Below, one piece after another: positions 32,883 to 32,943 of a DNA stretch of 32,943 bases. The DNA is from an uncultured Prevotella sp. (lineage in GTDB: Bacteria > Bacteroidota > Bacteroidia > Bacteroidales > Bacteroidaceae). The stretch covers positions 1 through 32,943 of the forward strand of contig UQFS01000038.1 of NCBI GenBank assembly GCA_900540375.1, read 5' to 3'. The notes below the pieces were generated by a model. That model had not been told where the DNA came from. It worked only from the letters and a program-made list of their open reading frames with translations, and ran no database searches. Numbering within the stretch: the first letter of the stretch is position 1; each line of letters opens with the position of its first letter. A program made the translations under genes and the position numbers.

Positions 32883-32943
32883 TTATTTGATAGGGTGTCC
32901 AGTTCGTTGTGCCAATTTTAGCTCACTTTTCTGAGCGTCTTGG
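32883..32943 (-). pseudogene. Truncated relaxase 5' fragment (right copy)
   Basis: On the minus strand the relaxase frame enters the window as at the left end (QDAQKSELKLAQRTGHP), but after 17 shared residues it changes to IK and stops at TAA (32885-32883). This copy therefore encodes a relaxase cut off just before its histidine motif, with the DUF2971-RiPP-Tat operon placed behind it. Confidence 0.8.
32891..32943 (-). repeat. Right copy of 53-bp terminal inverted repeat
   Basis: Exact reverse complement of 2-54. The match breaks at 32890, where the left copy has g and this copy has t in the minus-strand reading. Confidence 0.95.

Overview
The window looks like a Bacteroidales chromosome or metagenomic contig, most likely from a Prevotella-like organism. 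The evidence is the gene families (a TonB-dependent receptor with GH32, GH2 with a DUF4982-type tail, a Bacteroides-type relaxase and integrase), the lack of strong Shine-Dalgarno sites, and repeated promoters of the form TTTG-N19/20-TAnnTTTG. No database search was possible; family names come from motif recognition and memory.

Layout. (1) Positions 1 to about 9060 carry an integrative mobilizable element: a 5'-truncated relaxase and a ribbon-helix-helix-like partner on the + strand, converging on a minus-strand block with a tyrosine integrase, an AlbA_2/ATPase protein containing an 11-bp tandem repeat, a TOTE-type primase-helicase-PLD protein and a truncated RhuM. The block ends at a tRNA-like attachment site near 9025-9062. 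(2) Positions 9100-11040 hold a decayed ISL3-type transposase and a lipoprotein remnant without a start codon. (3) Positions 11300-26600 are GC-richer host backbone: tRNA-Gln, a frameshifted secreted GH2 beta-galactosidase, an ECF sigma factor cluster, a GH32 fructanase with a TonB receptor, argS followed by DUF4160 (frameshifted), DUF2442 and RNase H, a DUF1893 protein, a long noncoding stretch, a PfkB kinase and tRNA-Leu. (4) Positions 26780-28132 hold a three-gene DUF3791/DUF3990 toxin-like operon and a decayed gene. (5) Positions 28202-32830 are an AT-rich minus-strand operon: DUF2971, a twin-arginine precursor peptide with 18 cysteines in a CXXX array, a radical SAM/SPASM maturase, a SPASM-only maturase, a small CXXX-associated protein, TatA and TatC.

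The most striking system is the last one. It appears to be a ribosomally made Cys-repeat peptide modified in the cytoplasm by radical SAM chemistry and then exported by a Tat translocase encoded in the same operon. Every gene from DUF2971 to tatC overlaps the next or lies a few bases from it.

The two window ends form an exact 53-bp inverted repeat that is part of the relaxase coding sequence. At the left it continues into the relaxase; at the right the reading frame stops soon after and the DUF2971-RiPP-Tat operon begins. Either two copies of the relaxase 5' region exist with different downstream cargo, or the ends mark an inversion or an assembly-graph break. Several genes (GH2, DUF4160, transposase) carry single-base frameshifts that could be real decay or sequencing error.
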